Shown here in pieces: positions 24,580 to 33,320 of a stretch of 64,000 bases of DNA. The notes beneath the pieces are model-generated. The model ran no database searches, was not told the origin of the DNA, and worked only from the letters and a program-made list of their open reading frames with translations. Origin of the DNA: UBA10649 sp964597445 (GTDB lineage: Bacteria > Actinomycetota > Actinomycetes > S36-B12); contig CAZQXO010000004.1 in NCBI GenBank assembly GCA_964597445.1, forward strand, positions 1-64,000, written 5' to 3'. The position numbers and the translations under genes are program-made. Position 1 is the first letter of the stretch, and each line of letters opens with the position of its first letter.

Positions 24580-25475
24580 GACCCCTCGGCGAGCGCGGCG
24601 CGGATGGCCGACTCGATCGTGCGATCCGCGAAGGGGAAGCCGCGGGACTCGAGCACCTCGGGCATGACGCGCGAACTGCCCAGGACCTCGGTGGAGAACT
24701 CGCCCAGAACGGCCTTCAGGGCGAAGGCCGGTGCAGGAAGGATGGTGGGGCGCCCTAGAACGCGGCCCATCGTGGCGGTGACCTCGGCGTTGGTCACGGG
24801 ATCCGGGCCGGTGAGGTTGACGGGCCCGACGTAGGAGTCGTCCTCGACGAGAGCCTGCAGTGCGGTGACCTCGTCGCGCAGGGAGATCCAGGACCAGTAC
24901 TGCCGGCCGTTGCCCAGCTTCCCGCCGAGCCCAGCCTTGAACAGCGGGAACATGCGGGCCCACGCACCGCCCTTGCCCGACACGACCAGCCCGGTGCGGG
25001 GGTGGACGACGCGAATCCCCGCCGATGCCGCAGGCGCGGCGGCTGCCTCCCATGCGCGCACGACATCGGCGAGGAATCCGGTGCCTGCGGGAGCGGTCTC
25101 GTCGACCTTGCGGTCGCCGGTGTCGCCGTACCAGCCGATGGCCGACGCCGAGACGAGGACGCGTGGCTTGGGGTCGAGGGCGGTGATGGCGCGCACGATC
25201 GTGGCGGTGCCGTTCACCCGACTGTCGAGGATCTCCCGCTTGTAGTCATCCGTCCATCGATGATCGCCGACGCCGGCTCCGGCCAGATGAACGACAGCGT
25301 CAGTGCCGGCCAAGCGCACGAGGTCGACCGAGCCCGTCGTGGGATCCCACGAGATCTCATCCGCGGCCGAGGTCGGACGACGCACGAGGCGCACGACCTC
25401 ATGACCTCCGGCCCGCAGGTGGGGCACGAGGGCCGAACCGATGAGTCCTGACGCTCCAGTGACGGCGATCTTCAT
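24576..25475 (-). CDS. TIGR01777-family NAD(P)-binding epimerase-like protein (Rv2216-like)
   Basis: The protein has 299 aa. An extended SDR fold with AVTGASGLIGSALVPHL at the N terminus, VVHLAGAGVGDHRW, the family mark RVLVSASAIGWYGD and a C-terminal DUF1731-like helix. SulA/YfcH relatives are widespread and their reaction is unknown. The place beside the E2 gene and lipB matches mycobacteria. It is co-transcribed with the amine oxidase (ATGA overlap). Confidence 0.88.
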   Translation of the reverse strand: MKIAVTGASGLIGSALVPHLRAGGHEVVRLVRRPTSAADEISWDPTTGSVDLVRLAGTDAVVHLAGAGVGDHRWTDDYKREILDSRVNGTATIVRAITALDPKPRVLVSASAIGWYGDTGDRKVDETAPAGTGFLADVVRAWEAAAAPAASAGIRVVHPRTGLVVSGKGGAWARMFPLFKAGLGGKLGNGRQYWSWISLRDEVTALQALVEDDSYVGPVNLTGPDPVTNAEVTATMGRVLGRPTILPAPAFALKAVLGEFSTEVLGSSRVMPEVLESRGFPFADRTIESAIRAALAEGS

Positions 25476-25541
25476 GACGCAAGCATCCCGCGGAGACAGC
25501 CGGAACGCACCTTCACGTGCGTCGACTCGCGCCCTGAGGGA

Positions 25542-27251
25542 TCAGAGTCCGAGCTCCGCCTCGAAGGAGGCGTCCTCCAGTCGGCTCTTGATCGCTCCCA
25601 GGAAGCGGGCGGCATCGGCACCATCGACGATCCGGTGGTCGTACGTCAGTGCGAGATAGACCATTGACCGGATGGCGATGACGTCCTGGCCCTCATCGGT
25701 GATCACGACCGGACGCTTGACCACCGCGCCCGTGCCGAGGATGGCCACCTGAGGCTGGTTGATGATCGGAGTGTCGAAGAGCGCCCCGCGACTGCCCGTG
25801 TTCGTCACCGTGAAGGTTCCCCCGCTGAGCTCGTCCGGGGACATCTTGTTGGTGCGTGTGCGTTCCGCAAGATCAGCGATGCGTCGCGCGAGCCCTGCGA
25901 TGTTGAGATCGCCCGCATCACGAATGACGGGCACGAGAAGACCGCGGTCGCTGTCGACGGCGATGCCGAGGTGCTCGCCCTCGTGGTACGTGATCGTGCC
26001 GTCGACCATGTTGACGGACGCGTTGACCTGCGGGAACTGCTTGAGAGCCTCGACGGCTGCCTTGCAGAAGAACGGGAGGAACGAGAGTCCCACGCCCTCG
26101 CGCGCGGCGAACTCCTTCTTCACGCGAGCGCGCAGCTGGGCGATTCGCGTCACGTCCACCTCGACCACGGTGGTGAGCTGGGCCGACACCTGCAGCGACT
26201 CGAGCATGCGCTCGGCGATCACCCTGCGCAGCCGGCTCATCTTCTCCGTGCGACCACGCAGCGCGCTGGGAGCCGGTGGGGTCGCGCTCGCAGGCACAGG
26301 CGCGGACACGGGCGCTGCCGGCGCAGCCGGGGCGGCAGGTGCAGGGGTGCTGACGCGGGCCTTCTGGTCGATGGCGGCCTGAAGGACGTCGGACTTGCGG
26401 ATCCGACCGCCGATGCCGGTGCCCACGACCGTGGCCAGGTCGACCCCGTGCTGCGACGCGAGTCGGCGAACGAGCGGCGTGACGTAGGCGTCAGAGTTGT
26501 CTGCTGCCTCGGTGGCGGCTGCGGACGTAGCCACCACCGGCGCGGCGGGCGCGGGTGCCGTGGGCGGGGCTGGTGCTACCGCGGGTGCGGGCGGTGCTGC
26601 GGGCGCAGGCGCGCCCACGGCTCCGATCGAGCCGAGCACGGCACCCACGGCGACCGTGGAGTCCTCAGGGACGTCGATGGAGAGCAGGACGCCTGCGACG
26701 GGGGAGGGGATCTCGGTGTCGACCTTGTCGGTGGAGACCTCGAGCAGGGGCTCGTCGACGGCGACGGTGTCGCCGACGGACTTGAGCCACCGGGTGACGG
26801 TGCCCTCGGTGACGCTCTCGCCCAGGGCCGGCATCACGACGGGTGTGGCAGCACCGGAGGTGGGTGCCGGTGTCGGTGCAGGGGTCGGGGCCGGAGTCGG
26901 GGCCGGAGTCGGGGCCGGGGTGGCGACCGGAGCGGGGGCAGCGGGCGCAGCGGCCGGCGGCTCGGGTGTCGGGGCCGGCGCGGGTGCCTCCGGTGCAGGA
27001 GCCCCTGCCTCGCTGGCCTCGCCGATCGTGGCCAGGGCGGCACCCACGGCGACGGTGGCGTCCTCAGGGACGTCGATGGAGAGCAGGACGCCTGCGACGG
27101 GGGAGGGGATCTCGGTGTCGACCTTGTCGGTGGAGACCTCGAGCAGGGGCTCGTCGACGGCGACGGTGTCGCCGACGGACTTGAGCCACCGGGTGACGGT
27201 GCCCTCGGTGACGCTCTCGCCGAGGGCGGGCATCGAGACGGTGACCGGCAT
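25542..27251 (-). CDS. sucB: 2-oxoacid dehydrogenase E2 with two lipoyl domains
   Basis: The protein has 569 aa. Two biotinyl-lipoyl domains (about residues 1-76 and 135-210) each carry VDTEIPSP with Val-Asp-Lys-Val-Asp (STDKVDT) as the lipoylated lysine loop. Long Ala/Pro linkers follow, then a peripheral-subunit-binding domain (PLVRRLASQHGVDL...GGRIRKSDV) and the acyltransferase core ending with DHRIVDGADAARFL, which holds the catalytic His and Asp. In M. tuberculosis the equivalent DlaT serves pyruvate dehydrogenase and peroxynitrite reductase; succinyl transfer is the alternative. GAAGGAG precedes the ATG. The lpdA gene follows upstream in the same direction. Confidence 0.93.
   Translation of the reverse strand: MPVTVSMPALGESVTEGTVTRWLKSVGDTVAVDEPLLEVSTDKVDTEIPSPVAGVLLSIDVPEDATVAVGAALATIGEASEAGAPAPEAPAPAPTPEPPAAAPAAPAPVATPAPTPAPTPAPTPAPTPAPTSGAATPVVMPALGESVTEGTVTRWLKSVGDTVAVDEPLLEVSTDKVDTEIPSPVAGVLLSIDVPEDSTVAVGAVLGSIGAVGAPAPAAPPAPAVAPAPPTAPAPAAPVVATSAAATEAADNSDAYVTPLVRRLASQHGVDLATVVGTGIGGRIRKSDVLQAAIDQKARVSTPAPAAPAAPAAPVSAPVPASATPPAPSALRGRTEKMSRLRRVIAERMLESLQVSAQLTTVVEVDVTRIAQLRARVKKEFAAREGVGLSFLPFFCKAAVEALKQFPQVNASVNMVDGTITYHEGEHLGIAVDSDRGLLVPVIRDAGDLNIAGLARRIADLAERTRTNKMSPDELSGGTFTVTNTGSRGALFDTPIINQPQVAILGTGAVVKRPVVITDEGQDVIAIRSMVYLALTYDHRIVDGADAARFLGAIKSRLEDASFEAELGL
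26662..27221. repeat. 161-bp perfect direct repeat inside the E2 gene
   Basis: Bases 26662-26822 are identical to 27061-27221 (offset 399 bp). Each copy encodes the core of one lipoyl domain. Identity at every third position, where the flanks differ, points to recent duplication or gene conversion. Confidence 0.93.
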
Positions 27252-27307
27252 GGATGGTGCTCCTTCGTTCGGTCGTCGACTCGCCTTGTGGGCTGCCGAC
27301 GACATCC

Positions 27308-28675
27308 TCATGCGTGGGCGTGCAGGGGCTTTCCGGCGAGCGCGAGGTGTGCCTCGCCCATCGCCTCATTCTGGGTCGGATGCGCGTGGATCAGCGTCGC
27401 GACATCGTCGGGGTACGCCTCCCAGTTGACGATGAGCTGGGCCTCGCCGATCTGCTCGCCGACACGGGAGCCGACCATGTGCACTCCGATGATCGGGCCG
27501 TCGGTGAGCTGGACCAGCTTGATGAAGCCGGTGGTGGCGAGGATCTGGCTCTTGCCGTTTCCGCCGAGGTTGTACTCGTAGACGTTGACGTTGTTCCCGT
27601 GCTTCTCGCGGGCCTCCGCCTCGGTGAGACCGACGCTGGCGACTTCGGGCTCGCAGTAGGTGACGCGCGGGATGTTGACATCGGCGATGACGGCGGGATT
27701 CATGCCCGCGATCTCCTCGGCAACGAAGATGCCGTGCTGGAAGCCTCGGTGGGCGAGCTGCAGGCCCGGGGTGATGTCGCCGACGGCGAAGATCCCCGGA
27801 ACGTTCGTGCGCTGCCGTTCGTCGACGAGCACCCACCCGCGATCCATCGCGACACCCTGCTCCTCGTAGCCCATCCCCGCGGTGTTCGGACCGCGACCGA
27901 CCGCCACGAGCAGCAGGTCGGCATCGAGCTGCGTGCCGTCCTCGAGGGTGACGTGCACCCCGGCATCGTCCTGGGTGGCCGAGGCGAACCGGACTCCGAG
28001 TGAGAAGGCGATGCCCCGCTTGCGGTAGGCGCGCTCGAGCGCCTTGGAGCAGGCCTCGTCCTCGTTGGGAACGAGGTGCGGAAGACCCTCGACGATCGTG
28101 ACGTCGGAGCCGAAGGACCTCCAGACGCTGGCGAACTCCACGCCGATGACGCCACCGCCCAGGACGATGACCTTGGCCGGAACGTAGTCGAGGTTGAGGG
28201 CCTGATCGCTCGTCATGATGCGGCCGCTGATCTCCAGGCCCGGCAGGGTGCGCGCGTAGGAGCCGGTGGCGAGGACGATGTTCTCGCCGGTGTACTGCTC
28301 ACCGTTGACAGTGACGGTCTTCGGCCCCGTGAGTCGCCCCTCGCCCTCGACGAAGGTGACGTTGCGGCTCTTCACGAGCCCCTGGAGGCCCTTGTAGAGG
28401 CGGCTCACCACCCCGTCGCGGTAGGCGTTCACCGCGGGCATGTCGATGCCCTCGAAGCTGGCCCGCACACCGAAGGCCTCGCTCTCGCGCGTGCTGTCGG
28501 CGACCTCGGCCGCATGGAGGAGCGCCTTGGTGGGGATGCATCCGCGATGGAGGCAGGTGCCCCCGAGCTTGTCCTTGTCGATGAGGATGACGGAGAGCCC
28601 GAGCTCAGCCGCACGCAAGGCACAGGCGTAGCCGCCGCTGCCGCCCCCGAGGATGACCAGATCTGCGTGCGCCAC
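27308..28675 (-). CDS. lpdA: Dihydrolipoamide dehydrogenase (E3)
   Basis: The protein has 455 aa. FAD-binding ILGGGSGGYACALRA is followed by the redox disulfide Cys41-Cys46 (GGTCLHRGCIPTK). The NAD-binding VLGGGVIGVEFA, the second FAD motif FAVGDIT and the C-terminal HAHPTQNEAMGEAH with catalytic His-Glu are all present. It reoxidises dihydrolipoamide on E2. GTG at 28675 is preceded by GGGAG at 9 nt; a longer reading would add 16 residues with no family match. It lies 56 bp upstream of the E2 gene in the same direction. Confidence 0.96.
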   Translation of the reverse strand: MAHADLVILGGGSGGYACALRAAELGLSVILIDKDKLGGTCLHRGCIPTKALLHAAEVADSTRESEAFGVRASFEGIDMPAVNAYRDGVVSRLYKGLQGLVKSRNVTFVEGEGRLTGPKTVTVNGEQYTGENIVLATGSYARTLPGLEISGRIMTSDQALNLDYVPAKVIVLGGGVIGVEFASVWRSFGSDVTIVEGLPHLVPNEDEACSKALERAYRKRGIAFSLGVRFASATQDDAGVHVTLEDGTQLDADLLLVAVGRGPNTAGMGYEEQGVAMDRGWVLVDERQRTNVPGIFAVGDITPGLQLAHRGFQHGIFVAEEIAGMNPAVIADVNIPRVTYCEPEVASVGLTEAEAREKHGNNVNVYEYNLGGNGKSQILATTGFIKLVQLTDGPIIGVHMVGSRVGEQIGEAQLIVNWEAYPDDVATLIHAHPTQNEAMGEAHLALAGKPLHAHA

Positions 28676-28738
28676 TGTGGACCGCTCCCGTTCGTCGTGA
28701 AGGTTCGGCCACCATCCTTCCACCGTCCGGCACGGACG

Positions 28739-30232
28739 TCAGACGGACCCCTCTGCCATCTCGGCCGCCACCTGCACGAACGTCCGAACGGCAGCCCCGG
28801 TACCGCCCTTGGGCGTGTAGCCGTAGGCGCCCTTCTCGTTGAAGGCCGGCCCGGCGATGTCGAGGTGGACCCACGGCTGCCGGTCGGGGATGAACTCCTT
28901 CAGGAAGACGCCGGCGCTGAGCATCCCGCCCAGTCGGTCGCCGATGTTCGCGATGTCCGCGACGGGGGAGTCCAGGGAGGCTCGGAGGTCCGCAGGAAGC
29001 GGCATGGGCCACACCGACTCGCCGGCTGCCTCGGCGGACGCGCAGACGCGGGAGCGCGCCTCATCCGAGTTGCTCATCACGCCGGCGATGCGGGACCCGA
29101 GAGCGATGCGCTGCGCTCCTGTCAGGGTGGCGGCATCGATGATCAGGTCGGGCTTCTCCTCGACCGCCATGCCGAGGGCGTCGCCGAGGATCAGGCGGCC
29201 CTCGGCGTCGGTGTTCAGCACCTCGACCGTGGTCCCATCGAACATGGTGATGACGTCACCGGGGCGCTGGGCGGTGCCGCTCGGCATGTTCTCGGCCGTC
29301 GGCACCCAGCCGGTCACGCGGACCGGCAGTCCCAGTCGCGCGATGGCCTGCACGGCGCCGATCACGGCGGCCGCACCGGCCATGTCGGCCTTCATCTCGT
29401 CCATGCTGGCAGCCGGCTTGATGGAGATGCCTCCTGTGTCGAACGTGATGCCCTTGCCGACGAGGGCCAGATGTGCGGTCGCGCCGGACGGGGCGTACTC
29501 CAGCTTCACGAGCCTCGGAGCGTGCGCGGATCCCATGCCCACCGCGAGGATGCCGCCGCAGCCGTCGCGCTGGAGGTCCGGCACGTCCCACACCGTGACG
29601 GTCACCGGAAGGTCCTCGACTGCCGAGACGGCAGCCTCCGCCAGCTCCTGGGGGTGCAGGGCCGAGGGCGGGGTGTTGACGAGATCGCGGGCGAGGAACA
29701 CGCCGTCGACGATGACCTTGGTGTCCTTGATGGCCTGCTTCTGCTCCGGTGTGGGGGACTGCGGCAGAAGGACCGTGATTCCGCGCACGGGAGCGGGGCG
29801 TCCCTTCGCGGACTTGCCGCGGAACTCGGTGAAGTCATAGGCGGCGAGAAGTGCAGCCATCGACACTGCCACCAGCACCTCGTCGTCCTCGATCGGGAGG
29901 CTGATGCTGACGCGCTTGGTCCCGACCAGGGATCGGATGGCGGAACCGACCGCGCGCATGAGGGCCTCGTGGTCGAGGCTCCCGTCGCCCAGTCCGATGC
30001 CGACGATGATCGGCGCCGACACGCCTGCGCCGCCGGGGATGCGAACGAGGTCGCCGGACTTCCCCGTCGCTCCCACGGCCGCAAGGGCGTCGGCGATCCG
30101 GGTGCGCTGGGAGGCGCTCAATCCGGGACTGGCAACGCTCGGCTTACGGCCCTTGCCGGTGGTCACGCCGACGATCAGGGCATCGGTCGCATGGGAGTGG
30201 GGCAGGCTGCTGGCGAGAACGATCGTGGTCAT
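28739..30232 (-). CDS. pepA: Leucyl aminopeptidase (M17, PepA)
   Basis: The protein has 497 aa. The two-metal site residues are seen in GKGITFDTGG (Lys and Asp), MKADMAGAAAV (Asp) and NTDAEGRLILGDAL (Asp, Glu, Arg), which is the M17 signature. It is a hexameric cytosolic peptidase that releases N-terminal residues; some family members also bind DNA. The gene lies between lpdA and divergent gcvT, as in mycobacteria (Rv2213). Confidence 0.95.
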   Translation of the reverse strand: MTTIVLASSLPHSHATDALIVGVTTGKGRKPSVASPGLSASQRTRIADALAAVGATGKSGDLVRIPGGAGVSAPIIVGIGLGDGSLDHEALMRAVGSAIRSLVGTKRVSISLPIEDDEVLVAVSMAALLAAYDFTEFRGKSAKGRPAPVRGITVLLPQSPTPEQKQAIKDTKVIVDGVFLARDLVNTPPSALHPQELAEAAVSAVEDLPVTVTVWDVPDLQRDGCGGILAVGMGSAHAPRLVKLEYAPSGATAHLALVGKGITFDTGGISIKPAASMDEMKADMAGAAAVIGAVQAIARLGLPVRVTGWVPTAENMPSGTAQRPGDVITMFDGTTVEVLNTDAEGRLILGDALGMAVEEKPDLIIDAATLTGAQRIALGSRIAGVMSNSDEARSRVCASAEAAGESVWPMPLPADLRASLDSPVADIANIGDRLGGMLSAGVFLKEFIPDRQPWVHLDIAGPAFNEKGAYGYTPKGGTGAAVRTFVQVAAEMAEGSV

Positions 30233-30303
30233 GGCGAAACCCTAGTCACCGTCGAGTCCTCGCGGGACTGCCGAGCAGGGTGCCCCGACGCTACGGTGGC
30301 GGC

Positions 30304-31422
30304 ATGAGCGACTCGGCGCTGCGACAGACACCGCTGCACGATCGGCATATCGCCGCCGGCGCCAAGATGGCGGACTTCGGCGGGTGGTCCATGCCGATCG
30401 AGTACGACGGAACCGTCGCCGAGCACACCGCCGTGCGAAGCGCTGTGGGCATCTTCGACGTCTCGCACATGGGCAAGGTCACGGTGTCGGGCCCGGGGGC
30501 GGCGGCATGGCTCAACTCTGTGCTCGCCAATGACCTTGATCGGATCGGCGCGGGTCAAGCGCAGTACTCCATGCTGCTGAACGATGACGGTGGTGTCGTG
30601 GACGACCTCATCGTCTACCGGTGGGCCGATGACGATCTCCTGATCATCCCGAATGCGGCCAATGCGGCCAGCGTCCTCGAGGTACTGAGGGCCTGCGTCC
30701 CGTCCGACATCCAGATCGACGACCGTCACGAGGACGACGGGATCATCGCCGTCCAGGGGCCGCGCAGTGCCGACGTGATGCGCGCCCTCGGCCTTCCTGC
30801 CGACCACGACTACATGGCGATGCAGCGCGCTGAGTTCGCCGGTGCCCCGATCGTGGTCTGCCGGACGGGCTACACCGGCGAGCATGGCTACGAGCTCGTC
30901 GCTCCACGCGAAGTCCTGGGCAACCTGTGGGACGCGCTCATCCAGGCCGGTGCTGAGTTCGGGCTCGTTCCCGCGGGCCTCGGTGCGCGCGACACCCTGC
31001 GCACCGAGATGGGCTATCCCCTGCACGGCCAGGACATCAGCCCGACGATCTCGCCGGTGCAGGCCATGCTGGGCTGGGCCATCGGCTGGGATAAGCCGGC
31101 CTTCGCCGGATCCGATGCCCTCCGGGCCGAGCGGGAGAAGGGTCCTGCCAGGCGGCTGCGCGGGCTCCTCGCCCTCGAGCGCGGGATCCCCCGCCCCCAC
31201 ATGGTCGTGCACGCCCCCGGAACGACGGAGGAGCCCCTCGGAGGCGTCATCGTGGGTGAGGTGATGAGCGGCACGTTCTCGCCCACGATGAAGCAGGGCA
31301 TCGCGCTTGCCCTGCTCGACTCCTCCATCGGGATCGATGACGAGGTGGTCGTCGACCTGCGCGGCCGGGCCAGCAGGTTCCGCGTCGTGAAGCCGCCGTT
31401 CGTGCAGCCGTCGACCCGCTGA
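30304..31422 (+). CDS. gcvT: Aminomethyltransferase, glycine cleavage T protein
   Basis: The protein has 372 aa. It starts SDSALRQTPLHDRHIAAGAK and contains GGWSMPIEY, FDVSHMGKV, the YTGEHGYEL folate-binding segment, GARDTLRTEMGYPL and a C-terminal beta-barrel. It transfers the methylene group from the aminomethyl-lipoyl H protein to tetrahydrofolate. The ATG at 30304 is the family start. gcvP and gcvH are not in the window. Lipoyl chemistry links it to the neighbouring lip, E2 and E3 genes. Confidence 0.94.
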   Translation: MSDSALRQTPLHDRHIAAGAKMADFGGWSMPIEYDGTVAEHTAVRSAVGIFDVSHMGKVTVSGPGAAAWLNSVLANDLDRIGAGQAQYSMLLNDDGGVVDDLIVYRWADDDLLIIPNAANAASVLEVLRACVPSDIQIDDRHEDDGIIAVQGPRSADVMRALGLPADHDYMAMQRAEFAGAPIVVCRTGYTGEHGYELVAPREVLGNLWDALIQAGAEFGLVPAGLGARDTLRTEMGYPLHGQDISPTISPVQAMLGWAIGWDKPAFAGSDALRAEREKGPARRLRGLLALERGIPRPHMVVHAPGTTEEPLGGVIVGEVMSGTFSPTMKQGIALALLDSSIGIDDEVVVDLRGRASRFRVVKPPFVQPSTR

Positions 31423-31473
31423 AGACCCGCTGAAGACCTGCGACAGGGGGGTGTGCACGGCTAGCCTCACGTC

Positions 31474-31752
31474 ATGCCATCGGATGACGATCTTCGCCGT
31501 GCCGCTGAGAAGAGACTGCGAGCCAAAGCGACCTTCTGGCGCACGGCCCTGCTGTTCGTGATCATTTGGGCCGTGCTGGTCGTGGTGTGGGCTGTGACCG
31601 GCGCTGGTTCCTTCTGGCCGATGTGGGCCATCCTCGGAATGGGCATCGCGCTGGCGTTCATGGCTTGGGGCACCTTCCGACCAGCCAGCGGTCCGACGTC
31701 TGAGCAGATCGACGCGGAAGTCCGGCGCATGAAGGGCGACGGTCAGGGCTGA
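31474..31752 (+). CDS. Small 2TM-domain membrane protein
   Basis: The protein has 92 aa. A charged N-terminal helix (DDDLRRAAEKRLRAK) leads into two membrane segments (about residues 23-42 and 48-66) joined by a short loop, then a soluble tail with EQIDAEVRRMKG. The layout fits the 2TM domain family of unknown function. Its last 10 bases overlap the convergent last gene of the cobalamin operon. Confidence 0.75.
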   Translation: MPSDDDLRRAAEKRLRAKATFWRTALLFVIIWAVLVVVWAVTGAGSFWPMWAILGMGIALAFMAWGTFRPASGPTSEQIDAEVRRMKGDGQG

Positions 31753-32510
31753 GTCTCAGCTGCGCCCGGCTCGATCAGGTCGAGCAGGGCGACGACCGTG
31801 CGGGCACCCCATCCGTCCTCGTCGGTGAGCCCCAGGGGAAGGCCCGGGGCCACGTCGATGCGCTCGCGGGCGGCCATCCGAGCCGGGTCCGTCGAGGTGG
31901 TCGCGGCTGTCCACCAGTGACGGGCCCGGTGAGCAAGGCGGTCCGCGACGAGGGCACCTGCCCACTCGTCCGTCCCATCCAGGAGGCAGGGGGTGCGGCG
32001 AGACGACGCGCCGATGAGCATGCCGGCCACGGCGGCGATGGGGGGCGTTCCCATGGCATCGAGCAGTGCGACGTGGTCGCCGAGGGACGACCGCTGCTCC
32101 GCCATGAGATCGCGGACCCCTGCGCACGCCGCCATCCACTCGACATCGGCCATGCCGGCCGGCTGATGGGTCACGGCCGACGCATCGCGCTTGGTCAGCA
32201 GGCCGATGATGCCCCGCGCCTCGAGGAGGTGTCTCTCACCCACGCGCGGGACGAGCAGCGTGATCCCGGAGTCGATAGCCCGGTCGGCGTAGGTCAGGCC
32301 GAGGAGCAGCGCATCCACGGCGGATGACCCCGTCGCCTCGACGACGATCTCCCGCGCCACCGGCCGCGCCTCCCCGGCTCGCTGCCTCCACCACACGTCG
32401 AGGTCACCGAGGGACCCGGTGAGGTGGGGTCGGGGGCGGTCCGGTTCGTCGGCGGGGGAGGTGATGCGGGCTATCGCCTCGCTCAGGGCCTCGGGAAGGG
32501 GTGCGCTCAT
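31743..32510 (-). CDS. Degenerate CobT paralogue
   Basis: The protein has 255 aa. It can be aligned by eye to the C-terminal two thirds of CobT encoded at 33310-34380: ADRAIDSG versus ADEAIDAG, then IIGLLTKRDASAVT versus LIGLLTDRSAEDVT, then PPIAAVAGMLIGASSR versus PDIAAMAGYLAQAAAR, and CLLDGT versus MVLDGI. The phosphate-binding GDMGIGNTT is replaced by PRVGERHLL, and the catalytic GEGTGA by DEDGWGA. It is therefore unlikely to be a phosphoribosyltransferase. It is the last gene of the riboswitch operon, 36 bp after cobS. A partner, regulatory or ligand-binding role is inference. Confidence 0.78.
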   Translation of the reverse strand: MSAPLPEALSEAIARITSPADEPDRPRPHLTGSLGDLDVWWRQRAGEARPVAREIVVEATGSSAVDALLLGLTYADRAIDSGITLLVPRVGERHLLEARGIIGLLTKRDASAVTHQPAGMADVEWMAACAGVRDLMAEQRSSLGDHVALLDAMGTPPIAAVAGMLIGASSRRTPCLLDGTDEWAGALVADRLAHRARHWWTAATTSTDPARMAARERIDVAPGLPLGLTDEDGWGARTVVALLDLIEPGAAETQP

Positions 32511-32546
32511 CCCTCACCCCTCGTGCTGGTCACGCGCCGATGCCTA

Positions 32547-33320
32547 TCACGTCATGACCAGCAGGACGAGGACTCCGGCGGTGGCGAGCTCACCTGTCGC
32601 GCCCAGGGTGTCGCCGGTGATGCCGCCCAGGCGACGTCGCGCGATGATGCTGAGCGCGACGCCGGCCACCAGGCCACCGGCGATGCTGACGGCGGTGCCG
32701 AGGGCGGCCGCCGGGCCGTGGGCGCGTCCGACGGACCCCGCGAACAGCAGCGCCCATCCGAGCACCGTGAGCCACGCAGCCCACGAGGGCACGGCACCGG
32801 CCACTGTCGCCCCAAGCCCGTCCGGGCGCGCGGCGGGGAAGGCCGGCGTGCAGGAGACCGTCATGGCCACTCGGCCGATCACCACGGCGATCACCACGGC
32901 TCCGGCTCCGGCCCCGCGGTCGAGAAGGTCACCGAGGGCGATCACCTGGAGCAGCAGGACGAGGACGAGCGTCACGACGCCGAAGGGTCCGATGTCGGAG
33001 CGTCGGGCGATCTCCAGGGCGTGGGCTGCGGGTCGACCGCTGCCGAGGGCGTCGGCGGTGTCCGCGAGTCCGTCCAGGTGCAGGGCGCGCGTGAGCCAGG
33101 CGAGCACGCTGACCGTCAGCGCGGCAGCGAGCAGGCCGGGCGTGGACGTGGCGTTGACGAGGACCTGGGCCAGCACGCCGACGATGACGGTGGGGACGAG
33201 CATCACCACGGGCCCCAGCAGCATCGCCGCGCGCGCCTGTCTCCGGCCGACTGAGGAGGGCGCGGGGACGGGGATCCGCGTGAAGGTGCCGATCGCCAGG
33301 CGCCAGCCGTCAGTGCTCAC
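32547..33320 (-). CDS. cobS: Adenosylcobinamide-GDP ribazoletransferase (cobalamin synthase)
   Basis: The protein has 257 aa with about six to seven membrane segments. It begins with GTFTRIPVP and contains LHLDGLADTADALGSG, the acidic motif conserved in CobS that binds metal and cobinamide-GDP, followed by RSDIGPFGV. It joins GDP-cobinamide to alpha-ribazole in the membrane as the last assembly step. Its start overlaps the end of cobT by 11 bp. Confidence 0.95.
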   Translation of the reverse strand: MSTDGWRLAIGTFTRIPVPAPSSVGRRQARAAMLLGPVVMLVPTVIVGVLAQVLVNATSTPGLLAAALTVSVLAWLTRALHLDGLADTADALGSGRPAAHALEIARRSDIGPFGVVTLVLVLLLQVIALGDLLDRGAGAGAVVIAVVIGRVAMTVSCTPAFPAARPDGLGATVAGAVPSWAAWLTVLGWALLFAGSVGRAHGPAAALGTAVSIAGGLVAGVALSIIARRRLGGITGDTLGATGELATAGVLVLLVMT

